Below, in pieces: positions 25,876 through 34,863 of a DNA stretch of 64,000 nucleotides (position 1 is its first letter; every line of letters begins with the position of its first letter). The position numbers and the translations under genes are program-made. The notes below the pieces were generated by a model. The model did no database searches and had not been told where the DNA came from. It saw only the letters and a program-made list of their open reading frames with translations. This DNA is from a virus: IMG/VR virus record IMGVR_UViG_3300034198_030914, positions 38,220-102,219 of that record, one strand, 5' to 3'.

Positions 25876-26416
25876 TTTCCAATATTTTTTTCTCTATTTC
25901 TAAGTCTCTATTAATCGCCTTTTCCGAACTGAATTTATCTCCGTATCGAGCCTTTAGTTTTGCTATATTTTTATACCAAACATCCTCTATGTTTAGATTA
26001 TATTTTTCTAAAAAGAGAATTAAATCTGAATTAATTGAAATGATTAATTCAATTAATGAATTTTCTTGTATTGGTTTGTTATAGAAAAGTTTCTTTTTAA
26101 TTATATCTTGAATTTTAAGTATAGATTTTAACATATCCATAACTATTTTTTCTGGTGATTTTGTCTCAGAATCTAATTTTATCATTTTTTCTGAACCAGG
26201 ATATTCTCTATAGAATATAGAGAGGTACCAACAAATATCACCAATTTCCTCTATGAGGTTTGTGTGGTCTATTTGACTTTCGTAATTTTCCAGCAATTCA
26301 TCGATTTCAGTTGCTAGTCCAAGTGCGGCATGTAAAATTTTTTCTATTTGTCCATCCGAATGAAACTGATTGGATAAAGTCTTTTGTGATAAATTATTAT
26401 ATTCTTGTAGATTCAT
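25868..26416 (-). CDS. MazG-like nucleoside triphosphate pyrophosphohydrolase
   Basis: Residues 25-62 contain ILHAALGLATEIDELLENYES and LIEEIGDICWYLSIFYRE, the metal-binding E-x2-E and E-x2-D helices of the all-alpha MazG family. Members cut NTPs, dNTPs or (p)ppGpp-related nucleotides; in phages they tune nucleotide pools or the host stringent response. It is the first gene of a three-gene operon with the 115-residue protein and PRPP synthetase. The 182-residue protein has one MazG domain and a variable helical C-terminus. Confidence 0.75.
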   Translation of the reverse strand: MNLQEYNNLSQKTLSNQFHSDGQIEKILHAALGLATEIDELLENYESQIDHTNLIEEIGDICWYLSIFYREYPGSEKMIKLDSETKSPEKIVMDMLKSILKIQDIIKKKLFYNKPIQENSLIELIISINSDLILFLEKYNLNIEDVWYKNIAKLKARYGDKFSSEKAINRDLEIEKKILENE

Positions 26417-26534
26417 GTACTTATATTTTTTTTATTTTATAAAAATAGGCAAATAAAGTTTTAAGTAAATATTGAATAATAAAATACAAATGAATTTTTT
26501 ATATATAGACTATATACAAAAAAAAATTTATCCT

Positions 26535-27659
26535 ATGGAAATTGAGAAGTTCAGTAGATTCAGGGAAAGCGAATTAATAAAAGAAGAGTTCATAATGAGA
26601 GCAATTAAGGGAGCGTTAGGTAAACTCGCTAATTTTTTCGCAGCCCCTTTCAAAGATTTGGCTAAAGACTTCAAAGATATGTTCAAAGAGAGTGAGCCAA
26701 ATTCTTTAGTCAATGTAATTATGACTAATTTCAATCAGGCTATAGATGGATCTCAAAAGGAATTAAATAACATTCAAGATGAAACTGCCGTAATTGGTAT
26801 TATGGATAATTTTTGTACAAGTCTCATAGATTTGGCAAATAACATCGGCAAAGATATAGAAACTGCACTGGGTAAGGGCAAATCAAAAGCTGTAATTGAA
26901 CTTTCGAAGGCGATAATATTAGGTAACAAACAAATAGATTTTGTCGGTATTGTTGGCTTAATAGACCCACTAAAGGGTTTAACGAAAAAAGATGTTAAGT
27001 ATAAATTCTCGAAGCAAGTTTATATCAACGAACTTAACAAAGGTAAGGATTTGAAATCTAAAAAGGCTATTGCTATCAAATTTCTTGATAGTTTTCAAGC
27101 CGATCTGAAAAAAAGAATATCAGTTGATGTCACACCAGAGGAAATGGAAGAACTTTACAAAACACTTAAGGAAAAAGCTGGTGTCAAAGAAGAAGGTAAA
27201 ATTATCTTAGACTGGGGTGATATAGAAATAGAGTTAGTGGGTGTTGAAGGTGAAAAGGGTATTTATACGGTAACAAAATCTGGTAGTAAAGTTTTAGTAG
27301 TTGAAGAGGGAAAAGATATTACAGCTAAGATATCCGGTACTGCAAAAAAGGGGCAAAAAATTAAATTAACAGAATTAAAAAAGGGTGGTGGTCCTCTAAG
27401 TATTAAGGGAAGAACAGAATATGAAACAGGCGCTCTTGAAAGAATAGTTGTAAATGATAAAGAAGTCGAAGAATATACTTTCTCGGAAGCTGACGCTGGT
27501 GAGAATGTAAAGAAGACTCAGGACGCACTGGGTAAAATCAAAAGTGATCCTGATAAATTAGATAAGGTCACCAAGTTTGCTGAATTCCTACAAGATGAAA
27601 AGAATAAAGATAAAGCTGAGGAAATAATCAAACAAATGTCAGGTGGAGGGGGTGAGTAA
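26535..27659 (+). CDS. Lysine-rich protein with capsid-targeting-like leader
   Basis: ATG 26535 is chosen because it places MEIEKFSRFRESELIKEE at the N-terminus, a leader-like sequence with I-K-E at residues 15-17. The protein is about 374 residues, very lysine- and glutamate-rich, with an amphipathic helix segment (GALGKLANFFAAPFKDLAKDF) early on and a beta-rich domain at about 220-320. It ends with a helix and MSGGGGE. By composition and leader it could be an abundant internal head or prohead core protein. It lies 2 bases before the next plus-strand gene, which suggests a shared transcript. Confidence 0.55.
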   Translation: MEIEKFSRFRESELIKEEFIMRAIKGALGKLANFFAAPFKDLAKDFKDMFKESEPNSLVNVIMTNFNQAIDGSQKELNNIQDETAVIGIMDNFCTSLIDLANNIGKDIETALGKGKSKAVIELSKAIILGNKQIDFVGIVGLIDPLKGLTKKDVKYKFSKQVYINELNKGKDLKSKKAIAIKFLDSFQADLKKRISVDVTPEEMEELYKTLKEKAGVKEEGKIILDWGDIEIELVGVEGEKGIYTVTKSGSKVLVVEEGKDITAKISGTAKKGQKIKLTELKKGGGPLSIKGRTEYETGALERIVVNDKEVEEYTFSEADAGENVKKTQDALGKIKSDPDKLDKVTKFAEFLQDEKNKDKAEEIIKQMSGGGGE

Positions 27660-27661
27660 TT

Positions 27662-28378
27662 ATGACGCCAAGAAGGAGAGAATTCAATAAAATATACATC
27701 AAAATTAATAAGCTAGCTCAAAAAGGTAGTGATCAAGTATTTGAGTACTATAATTATATTGATGAACTTATTGCAAGTGGTAAATATTCAATTTTAGAAG
27801 ACATAATGCTAACAAAATATGAAATTTCTATGAGGTCATTTCTTTCAGTAAATGATTTCAAAGAATTTTCATTTAAAGACATAAGAAAGTTCACTAATTT
27901 TAATTCAGCTGAGTCCATACAGAAACTTTTAGATACAAAATCTGTCTATTTAATCGGATTTAGATTGTTCGACAGCCAAACTAATCATTATTTGGGTGAC
28001 TTGAGAGAAGAGCAAATTGAAAACGGAGTTTTCAGATATAATAGAAAATTATTTGAAATGACAATTGAAGTAGTAGCAGAAGTCGGTATAAAAGGGTCTG
28101 CACTTGAAGTTATTCCTGTGTTTGAAGATAACACAAAGTTAATAAATTTTTATGATATGGACGAACACATAGTCTATTGGGAAGAAATTTATCAATGTGT
28201 TCAAAGTTACACCTACAGCTCTACTAATAGAATAACTCCGACATTCTCTAGTTTCTGGACATCGGTGAACCTACCAGATTACTCAAAACTTGGGGTAACG
28301 AGTAGTAATTTAACACTTGTTGATAAGTATTCTCAAGCCATAGACTTCTTAAAAGGATTCACTTATAGTTTCACCTAA
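27662..28378 (+). CDS. Uncharacterised, likely virion, protein, 238 aa
   Basis: The protein starts 2 bases after the leader-bearing gene. Its N-terminal part is helical (QVFEYYNYIDELIASGKYSILEDI) and the central part is beta-rich (VYLIGFRLFDSQTNHYLGDL, FEMTIEVVAEVG), ending with aromatic and serine-rich YTYSSTNRITPTFSSFW. No family is recognised. Context with the likely internal head protein supports a virion role. Confidence 0.5.
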   Translation: MTPRRREFNKIYIKINKLAQKGSDQVFEYYNYIDELIASGKYSILEDIMLTKYEISMRSFLSVNDFKEFSFKDIRKFTNFNSAESIQKLLDTKSVYLIGFRLFDSQTNHYLGDLREEQIENGVFRYNRKLFEMTIEVVAEVGIKGSALEVIPVFEDNTKLINFYDMDEHIVYWEEIYQCVQSYTYSSTNRITPTFSSFWTSVNLPDYSKLGVTSSNLTLVDKYSQAIDFLKGFTYSFT

Positions 28379-28408
28379 ACAATAACAAAGTTATAAGATA
28401 TAATTTGG

Positions 28409-28531
28409 ATGAAAGATGAAATTATATCAAAATTAGAATGTTTTAAAGACCCACTCTTTAAATTTGATCCTACAAAACGGAAATGGACATATGATGATGT
28501 TATTTTACATATCGTTATAGGGGTATTTTAA
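28409..28531 (+). pseudogene. Short fragment resembling the exonuclease N-terminus
   Basis: A 40-codon frame has KLECFKDPLFKFDPTKRKWTY, resembling KLKIFDDSNFKFDPIQHKYY at the start of the exonuclease encoded at 29475-30230 on the other strand. It stops early, and a nearby frame continues for about 30 codons. The fragment and the exonuclease flank the LAGLIDADG gene. The similarity is short, so this is only a suggestion. Confidence 0.35.
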
Positions 28532-28609
28532 GATTCCTGAATATAGATGGTAGTATGAAAGCAGTAGGAAATTTAGATGAAACATTTTCATCTTATTATT
28601 GTTCTTTTT

Positions 28610-29464
28610 TCAAATACTATTATATTTACTTTTATATTCTAAAAATTGTTGGTATTTTATATACTTTCTTTCTAATCTTAGATGCTCACTATCATTATAG
28701 ATAAAATCACAAAAGTGATGGATTGATTTTGAATTAAAAATGTTTAATTGTGAAGATTTTCCCAATTTATCAAAACATATTCTATCTTTAAACTTAACAT
28801 TTAATTTATTGAGTATGTTAATTAAATAGCTCCAATCTTGATCGTGTGTCGAAGAAAAAGCTATATTAAACTGTTTATATTTTGTATTTTTTATTTCTGA
28901 TATACAGAAAGAACCGTCACCATCAAAAATACCTCTAATAAAGTGCGAAATTAATTTTTCATCTTCAAATAATTCATAGATAAAAGTTCCTTTGCTTTTA
29001 TCTCTAAAGTTATTCTCAATCAATAAGTTGCCTAATTCTCTACTAGACAACCAATGTGCAGACATTGTATTTTTGCCAATAGATTTTTTATTTTCGGAAT
29101 AAAAGTGTCTCCAATTTAATTCATTGAATATTTTTGTTATAATTTCCGAATCATATTTAACACAAGTATGTTTAATAACAGGTGTTTTACTTTTATTATT
29201 AGCAAAAGTGACTGTACCATCAGTCCATATCAATCCCAAAATATATGCTATTTTTTTATCAGAAACATTTCTATAGTCATCTATATTTATAGTATTTTTG
29301 GACATATTTTTCCTAACAATATCTCTATCAACAAATAATCCTAATTTATTAGCTTTTTGTTGAATAGAACTTTTACTTTTATTCAACAATTGACTACAAT
29401 ATTTGGATCCATTTTTTGGAAAATTTTCTATTAATATGTCAATTTCATCTTTAGACCAAATCAT
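28610..29464 (-). CDS. LAGLIDADG homing endonuclease
   Basis: The 284-residue protein carries two dodecapeptide-like motifs, ILGLIWTDGTV at about residues 70-80 and FIRGIFDGDGSF at about residues 173-184, with catalytic aspartates in both. An N-terminal helical module (WSKDEIDILIENFPKNGSKYCSQLL) looks like a Myb/SANT-type DNA-binding domain. It would cleave a specific long site as a monomer and home into genes lacking it. Its cognate is probably the exonuclease gene 10 bases upstream on the same strand. Confidence 0.85.
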   Translation of the reverse strand: MIWSKDEIDILIENFPKNGSKYCSQLLNKSKSSIQQKANKLGLFVDRDIVRKNMSKNTINIDDYRNVSDKKIAYILGLIWTDGTVTFANNKSKTPVIKHTCVKYDSEIITKIFNELNWRHFYSENKKSIGKNTMSAHWLSSRELGNLLIENNFRDKSKGTFIYELFEDEKLISHFIRGIFDGDGSFCISEIKNTKYKQFNIAFSSTHDQDWSYLINILNKLNVKFKDRICFDKLGKSSQLNIFNSKSIHHFCDFIYNDSEHLRLERKYIKYQQFLEYKSKYNSI

Positions 29465-29474
29465 GCAAATATTT

Positions 29475-30230
29475 TTATTTTATATATAAATTATTTATTT
29501 GTTCCTGTATCAAGTATTTTTCTAAAATATCAGAAAAATCATGTGTTTTGTATATTTTAGCTTCCTCATTTGGGCCGATATAAAGTAGGTATGATGCTTT
29601 TATATCAATACCAACTTCTCTTAGAATTAATTTATATAAACTAACTTGTATTGAATACTCATTAAGATGATTTTTATAATAATCTTCGAATGGATATAGT
29701 AATTTTTCAAATTTGCCTTTATCATGTTCGTCATGAGTAAATTGTTTATTTGTTTTATAATCAAATATAAAAACACTATCGTTAAAACCAAATATTGCAT
29801 CCATCATTCCAGCAATTTTCCATTTTCTTGAGAAAATACGCTGTTCGAATTTGATAGGCGTTAATTTATATAACCACTTGGCATAAGCTATATTAAATTT
29901 ATTAATTCTATCAATTACATCTAAATCAGTGGGTAATTGTTGATATATACCATTATAGTAATTTTCTATCCAATTATGTGTAGCGGTACCAATCTCATTG
30001 GCTCTATCATTCAGTTGTTTCCATTCAAGTAAAATTTGGTCTTGTGATACACCGGCATCATCAGCCTTTTTCTTTGACCAAAATTCAGTATCAAATTTTT
30101 GATGAAATTTTGATATAAATTGTGTAACTGAAATAAAATGCTCACCGTCTAAATAATACTTATGTTGTATTGGGTCGAACTTGAAATTGGAATCGTCAAA
30201 TATCTTAAGTTTTTTTAGCACTTCTTCCAT
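29475..30230 (-). CDS. PD-(D/E)XK exonuclease, RecB/Cas4-like
   Basis: The protein has IGTATHNWIE (about residues 79-88, the GT-x2-H motif), IAGMMDAIFGF (about 138-148) and VFIFDYKTNK (about 151-160) with D and D-x-K, then YSIQVSLYKLIL, the usual Q-x3-Y motif. This is the catalytic layout of RecB-family nucleases used by phages for recombination and replication. It is 251 residues. The start codon sits in a 31-base palindrome. The LAGLIDADG gene follows directly. Confidence 0.8.
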   Translation of the reverse strand: MEEVLKKLKIFDDSNFKFDPIQHKYYLDGEHFISVTQFISKFHQKFDTEFWSKKKADDAGVSQDQILLEWKQLNDRANEIGTATHNWIENYYNGIYQQLPTDLDVIDRINKFNIAYAKWLYKLTPIKFEQRIFSRKWKIAGMMDAIFGFNDSVFIFDYKTNKQFTHDEHDKGKFEKLLYPFEDYYKNHLNEYSIQVSLYKLILREVGIDIKASYLLYIGPNEEAKIYKTHDFSDILEKYLIQEQINNLYIK

Positions 30231-30250
30231 ATAAATTATATGGAAGAAGT
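30220..30250. repeat. 31-base palindrome at exonuclease start
   Basis: ACTTCTTCCATATA and its exact complement are spaced by three bases, so the exonuclease start codon on the minus strand and an ATG on the plus strand (30240) are mirror images. The core CATATAAATTATATG is the same as at 20599-20613 at the kinase start. It may be an operator or an initiation-sequestering RNA hairpin. Confidence 0.5.
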
Positions 30251-30311
30251 TATTATGAGTTTAACTATTTCTGAAAACGAATACGGATTATTCAACAATA
30301 CTTCGATAATA

Positions 30312-30341
30312 AAAAAGACTCACTTTAAAGTGAGTCTTTTT
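30312..30341 (-). terminator. Intrinsic terminator
   Basis: AAAAAGACTCACTTT and AAAGTGAGTCTTTTT form a perfect palindromic hairpin with T-runs in both directions. It follows the minus-strand gene ending at 30343 directly and insulates it from the exonuclease unit. Confidence 0.75.
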
Positions 30342-30342
30342 G

Positions 30343-31533
30343 CTAAACGAAAAGTTCGGGTATGTCAGCGAGATTGTATTTTTTTAAAGTTTCTATATCT
30401 AACTCTGATTTACCGGTAATACATTTTAATCTTTCAATTTTTCCAGAACTACTATTCAGACTATTATCTATGAAAATATAGTCATCTAAAAAACGACAAT
30501 AGACAGCGTCCCATTCGTGTATATAACAGTCATTAGTCTGAGAGTAATAAACACTATCACCGAATACTCTACCATTTAGATAACCAAGAAAAACAGTATC
30601 ACACCTTTGATAGTAAAGATTGGTTTTAATATCTAGTGCCAAATATTCAACACTGTTACTTCTACCATCAGCAGTGGTAAGAGTTATTATATCATCTACA
30701 TCTGTAGGTATATAGTTATAGATTGTCTTTTTTGAAGGTGATAAAAATTTGAAAGTATCCAAATAAGGATAGTGTTTGAAATCTACATTATCGAGTTCTA
30801 TTGAAAGATGATGATTTGTACTCACACCATTTGAGGTGAAAGCAAATGTATTATTCCACTTTTGTTCAGTCTTATAGAGATATCCATTTTCTTGTGCCCA
30901 TTTTTTAAACTGTGGTGCAAATAAATCATCATTTACTGTGTAAATTCTATCCATAACTTTCGGTGTAGTTTGCCAAAGTAAACTTCTACCGACCAAGTCC
31001 CCTGTCTTGTTTACGAGTATCAACATGGTGATTTGGTCAGGGTTGTCTGTATAGATATTGAACCAATTTTGACATTCATCATATCTCATACAAGAAGCTC
31101 CTAAAGAAGATCTCACAGAAGCATAACTTTCTTCATTATAGTATTGTGAGATATTTCTTCCACTGACAACTTTGAATTGTAAGTTGTTGACTGTTTGTTC
31201 ACTTCTGAAAAGACTTGAAAAAATTTCAATATCTTTTTCTGAGATGTTTTTGAATACTTTTTTAACAAAGGCACCTGGCTTTATCATAAAGCGTCTATTT
31301 GAGTCCCAGAAATCGGTAGTTTGTTTTTGTCGCTCTTGTGATATGTAGGAAAGTTTGGTACTATCATCTTTAGATACAGAGATGTAGTTGACATAATCCT
31401 CGACTAAATCTTCTAAGGGGTGACGTTTCTTTAGAAGAAGTTTAGCCACCACAGATCCATTTTGGATTTTTTCTAAGATTGATGTTAATTCATCAGAGAT
31501 GAAAATATCAGTTGTTTTTCTTGTATAAGACAT
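30343..31533 (-). CDS. Uncharacterised phage protein, 396 aa
   Basis: I do not know a function. The central part has SSLGASCMRYDE, LILVNKTGDLVGRSLLWQTTP and VMDRIYTVND, a combination seen in hypothetical proteins of other large phages; it looks like an alpha/beta domain with a possible C-x10-15 element, and the C-terminus has further aromatic, cysteine-containing strands (CDTVFLGYLNGRVFGDSVYYS). The upstream neighbour 31567-32454 is on the same strand 33 bases away. The pair follows one Bacteroidota-like promoter, so it is probably expressed early. Confidence 0.5.
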   Translation of the reverse strand: MSYTRKTTDIFISDELTSILEKIQNGSVVAKLLLKKRHPLEDLVEDYVNYISVSKDDSTKLSYISQERQKQTTDFWDSNRRFMIKPGAFVKKVFKNISEKDIEIFSSLFRSEQTVNNLQFKVVSGRNISQYYNEESYASVRSSLGASCMRYDECQNWFNIYTDNPDQITMLILVNKTGDLVGRSLLWQTTPKVMDRIYTVNDDLFAPQFKKWAQENGYLYKTEQKWNNTFAFTSNGVSTNHHLSIELDNVDFKHYPYLDTFKFLSPSKKTIYNYIPTDVDDIITLTTADGRSNSVEYLALDIKTNLYYQRCDTVFLGYLNGRVFGDSVYYSQTNDCYIHEWDAVYCRFLDDYIFIDNSLNSSSGKIERLKCITGKSELDIETLKKYNLADIPELFV

Positions 31534-31566
31534 AATTTTTATTTTAAGGTAAATATATTTTTAAAA

Positions 31567-32454
31567 TTAATCAAGAAGTAAATCTAGGAGAGAACTAATT
31601 TTTTCATCTCTGAGGAAACATTGTGTGATTTTTAGTATCTTTTCGGTTTCTTTCTTCACTATATAAGAGTCTTGTCTTGAGAAAACCTGTATGTAACAAT
31701 TAAATATTTTGTAGGCATCTATTGAAAAATCATTTTTATGATCTATCACCAGAGTCTCTGAAGTGGTACAAAGTGTATTCAACTGGTCTTTTGTCAAGGT
31801 ATCCATCTTATCTGATGGTGAGTATCTCAGGGAGTTTTTAAGTGCATCAAATTTTCTATGGTTAATTTGTAAATCTTTATCCACAATGATTTCTCTAACC
31901 TTAGAAAGAAGTACTCTTTGTCCTACTAGGGATTTGATTGCTTCGATTTGCTCATCAAAAGTTTCGATGTCTATTGTTTGAGATATTTCTTCTGCCTTCT
32001 TGGTAACTCCAGTTAGGTGTTTTGTTGAAAGTGTTAGATTTCTGATTGAACCTACTACATAAGAGTTGTTATCTGCTCTATACAAACCCATATTCATATT
32101 GAGTCTTCTGGATTTGTCAGAAGAGTTCAGGATATAGAATGATTTGTAGAAGAGGGTTTTATTGATTTCTACTTCGTCTGAGATTAGTGTAAGTTCTTGT
32201 ACACCGGCTTTGAGTCTGAACTTATAGAAGTTGATTGGAAAATTAGCTTCTATTTGTTCGATTTTGGATTTCATAAAAGATCGAATATCAAATACTTCGT
32301 ATCTTTTAGAAACATTTGTTACATTGGTTACTACATCTCCGATTTTAGTGATAACTTGATCTTCAAGTCTGAAGATGTTAATTTTATCAATTTGGTTAAA
32401 AAGTTCTTCTTTGTTCCAAGTTCTGAAACCGTACTGTGAAAGATATTTGCTCAT
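31567..32454 (-). CDS. DUF932-like phage protein, tentative
   Basis: The 295-residue protein has a beta-rich N-terminal half (YEVFDIRSFMKSKIEQIEANFPINFYKFRLKAGVQELTLIS) and a helical second half, similar in layout to DUF932 proteins of phages and plasmids. Nothing catalytic was seen. It is first in a two-gene minus-strand unit, behind a TTG-N20-TATCTTTG promoter at 32482-32512, which is the host form of promoter, so it is likely transcribed by unmodified host RNA polymerase. Confidence 0.45.
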   Translation of the reverse strand: MSKYLSQYGFRTWNKEELFNQIDKINIFRLEDQVITKIGDVVTNVTNVSKRYEVFDIRSFMKSKIEQIEANFPINFYKFRLKAGVQELTLISDEVEINKTLFYKSFYILNSSDKSRRLNMNMGLYRADNNSYVVGSIRNLTLSTKHLTGVTKKAEEISQTIDIETFDEQIEAIKSLVGQRVLLSKVREIIVDKDLQINHRKFDALKNSLRYSPSDKMDTLTKDQLNTLCTTSETLVIDHKNDFSIDAYKIFNCYIQVFSRQDSYIVKKETEKILKITQCFLRDEKISSLLDLLLD

Positions 32455-32481
32455 AATTTATCGTTTTTAAATTTGTTTAGA

Positions 32482-32512
32482 CAAAGATAGGTAAATATTT
32501 CCAATAAAACAA
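32482..32512 (-). promoter_or_regulatory. Bacteroidota-type promoter
   Basis: On the minus strand TATCTTTG (complement of 32482-32489) is a -7 element of the form TAnnTTTG, with TTG at 32510-32512 about 20 bases further upstream as the -33 element. It lies about 28 bases before the ATG at 32454. Confidence 0.6.
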
Positions 32513-32530
32513 TACTTATGAAGAAAAAAA

Positions 32531-32890
32531 TTAATTATTTATGAATTTATAGAATTTGAGTTTTCCTCTTACTTCATCACCGATGAACTTTAATCCATAA
32601 TTGTCTAAAAAATGTTTCTTTAATGCGGTCTCTTTCTCATCAGTCACTAAAGTTGACATGTTATCTATTTTGTGATAGGATCGTGTATTTCCCTTTCTAA
32701 TATAGTAAAATTTAGAATCTGGTTTGATTTCAACTATAACATTCAAATCTTCATCAACAGTAAATTTAAGTTTAACATCGCGCGGATATCCATCTATATC
32801 ATTATCGTAGGGAAAATAACCCCCACTTAAATCCAAGTCGCTTGGATATCCTAAAAGATTTGTAAGTTTTTTGATGTTATAAACAGGAGA
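32531..32890 (-). pseudogene. C-terminal part of a gene split by the IS607 element
   Basis: The open frame extends upstream to about 32890 without an ATG; a TTG gives a 101-residue version from 32836. Its end (KKHFLDNYGLKF...GKLKFYKF) resembles the end of the leader-bearing protein of 52742-53377 (IEHFTTMYDLEF...LTFGFHYYF), while the strand pattern VKLKFTVDEDLNVIVEI matches its VEFIVNVNTYEVTAEI. The N-terminal half of the same gene lies at 34867-35214, on the other side of the transposon. The similarity is weak but the order, strand and junction fit. Confidence 0.5.
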
Positions 32891-32932
32891 TGATATAAAT
32901 AATATATATAACTAAAATAATTTTAATAATTT

Positions 32933-33529
32933 ATGTTATGGTTAAAATCTAAAGAATATTGTTCAAAGTATAAAATATCAAATACTACACTTAAAAGGTG
33001 GGTGGATGATGGAAAAATTAAATGTAATAAAGTATCATCAAGAAAATTCCTATACTTAGACCAAAATATTGAAGAAGATAAAAAATTAAATGTTGTCTAT
33101 AGTAGAGTTTCAAATACTAGTCAAAAAGAAGACCTAAATAGACAAATTGATCTTATAAAAAATTATATGATATATAATGGATATATTGTGGACCAAGTAT
33201 TTAAAGATATCGCTTCTGGTATGAATGAAGATAGGCTGGATTTTAATAAACTAATTAATATGGTTTTGGAAAATAAAGTATCAAATATTTTTATTTCAAC
33301 AAAAGATAGGTTATCAAGATTTGGGTATGATTATTTAAAAAATATATTTAATAAGTATAACTGTAATATAGTTATACTTGATAATTCTGATACTAAAACT
33401 TATGAAAATGAGTTAACTGATGATTTATTAACAATAATAAATCATTTTAGTATGAAATACTATTCTAAAAGAAGAAATTTATTAAAAAATATTAAAAAAA
33501 GTTTAGAAAATTCAAAAAATGAGTTTTGA
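32933..33529 (+). CDS. tnpA: IS607-family serine recombinase TnpA
   Basis: The N-terminal 45 residues form a MerR-like helix-turn-helix (YCSKYKISNTTLKRWVDDGKI), which binds element ends. The catalytic domain has VVYSRVSN at residues 54-61 with the likely nucleophile Ser60, and TKDRLSRFG at about 122-130 with the conserved arginines. At 198 residues it has the usual length and is intact. It would move the element by serine recombination with little target specificity. TnpB follows 38 bases later. Confidence 0.85.
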   Translation: MLWLKSKEYCSKYKISNTTLKRWVDDGKIKCNKVSSRKFLYLDQNIEEDKKLNVVYSRVSNTSQKEDLNRQIDLIKNYMIYNGYIVDQVFKDIASGMNEDRLDFNKLINMVLENKVSNIFISTKDRLSRFGYDYLKNIFNKYNCNIVILDNSDTKTYENELTDDLLTIINHFSMKYYSKRRNLLKNIKKSLENSKNEF

Positions 33530-33567
33530 AAGTTAATATATACTATATAAAATTATAATTAATAACT

Positions 33568-34863
33568 TTGATAACTATTAAATTACCTTATAAATCAACT
33601 TTAGAATTTCAAGATAAATTGTTTTCTCTAAGAAAACAATATTCTTCAGTTGTTAGGTATTCTTATAATAGATTAAAAGATGGTTTAACAGAAAAGGAAA
33701 TTAGAGATTCATTTTATAAATTGAACAATATCAACTACTTAGATGTCTGGACTAAACAATGTGGTATAATTGAAGGTAAAAGTATTTTAAACAAAAATGG
33801 TGATGATAAAGTAATTTTTGGAGGAAAACATAACTTCTTAAACAGAACTAAAAACAAGATTTCTGGTGATTTTTTAAAGTATAAAAGATTACTCCCTTTA
33901 ACAATTTTTGGGGAAAAATCACAAAAAGGAAATAGAAAATTTAAACTAGACATCTTAAATAATAATCAAATTATTTATAAATTAAATAAAAAAGAACATT
34001 TTATACTCGAACTTCCAAATTTAAGAAATAATTTTAAGAAAAAACTATCTAATCTTCAATTACTTAATGAAAATGTTGGGTTAACATATCAAATTAAATT
34101 AACAGACAAATATATCTATTTTTCTTTTGAAGAAATTAAAATTGATAAAGTTTTAGATGATGATATTTATATGGGAATTGATTTAAACCCAGAATTTATT
34201 GGATTATCTATCAAAAAAGGCGATGATATTTTACATACTGAATGTTTTAATCTAAGTAAAATAATTGAGAAATTTAAGAAATTAAATAAATCTAATAATT
34301 CCTCAGAAATGAAGTACTTAAATAATAAATTAAATCATGAAATACTTGAAATATCAAAAAAAATATCTGAAATATCATTAAAAAATAAATGTAAATTTAT
34401 TTTCATAGAAGATTTAAAATTTAAGAATGAAAAAAATCATAAATCATTTAATAGATTAACTAAAAATTTATGGAAAAGAAATATTTTCATAGATAATTTA
34501 GAAAAGAGATGTGTCTTAAATGGACAAAAAATTTATAAAATAAATCCTGTATATACTTCATTTATAGGTAATTGTATTTATGAATATGTTGACCCAATCA
34601 ATGCCAGTTTAGAAATTGGAAGGAGGGGATTTGAAGTAATAATAAAAAAGACAAAGAAATTTTACCCAGAATTATGGATTAAAAATTCACTGAAAGACCA
34701 ATGGAAGGAATATTTCAGTGAATTACCAGAAAGTTGGAATAAATTATTTGGATTAGTAAAAAATTCTAAATTGAGATATAGAGTTTCAACAAATATTGTT
34801 GTTTTTAGTAAGTTTAAAACTGATAAAAGTTACATAAGTTATTTGTGTAATCAAAGTTGTTAA
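33568..34863 (+). CDS. tnpB: TnpB RuvC-like nuclease, zinc-ribbon-less variant
   Basis: The RuvC residues are D205 in GIDLNPEF, E281 in FIFIEDLKF and D342 in VDPINASLEIGRRG, so the nuclease looks active. The usual C-x2-C...C-x2-C ribbon between E and the last D is absent; the region instead reads INPVYTSFIGNCIYEY. TnpB proteins cleave DNA guided by an omega-RNA copied from the right end, protecting the element from loss. Start is TTG at 33568; no better ATG was seen. The 431-residue length is normal. Confidence 0.8.
   Translation: MITIKLPYKSTLEFQDKLFSLRKQYSSVVRYSYNRLKDGLTEKEIRDSFYKLNNINYLDVWTKQCGIIEGKSILNKNGDDKVIFGGKHNFLNRTKNKISGDFLKYKRLLPLTIFGEKSQKGNRKFKLDILNNNQIIYKLNKKEHFILELPNLRNNFKKKLSNLQLLNENVGLTYQIKLTDKYIYFSFEEIKIDKVLDDDIYMGIDLNPEFIGLSIKKGDDILHTECFNLSKIIEKFKKLNKSNNSSEMKYLNNKLNHEILEISKKISEISLKNKCKFIFIEDLKFKNEKNHKSFNRLTKNLWKRNIFIDNLEKRCVLNGQKIYKINPVYTSFIGNCIYEYVDPINASLEIGRRGFEVIIKKTKKFYPELWIKNSLKDQWKEYFSELPESWNKLFGLVKNSKLRYRVSTNIVVFSKFKTDKSYISYLCNQSC

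Noticed and set aside
30240-30420. Plus-strand frame starting MEEVIMSLTISENEYG
   Set aside because: It starts in the palindrome, runs through the terminator hairpin at 30312 and then antisense to the 30343 gene; nothing supports it as a protein.
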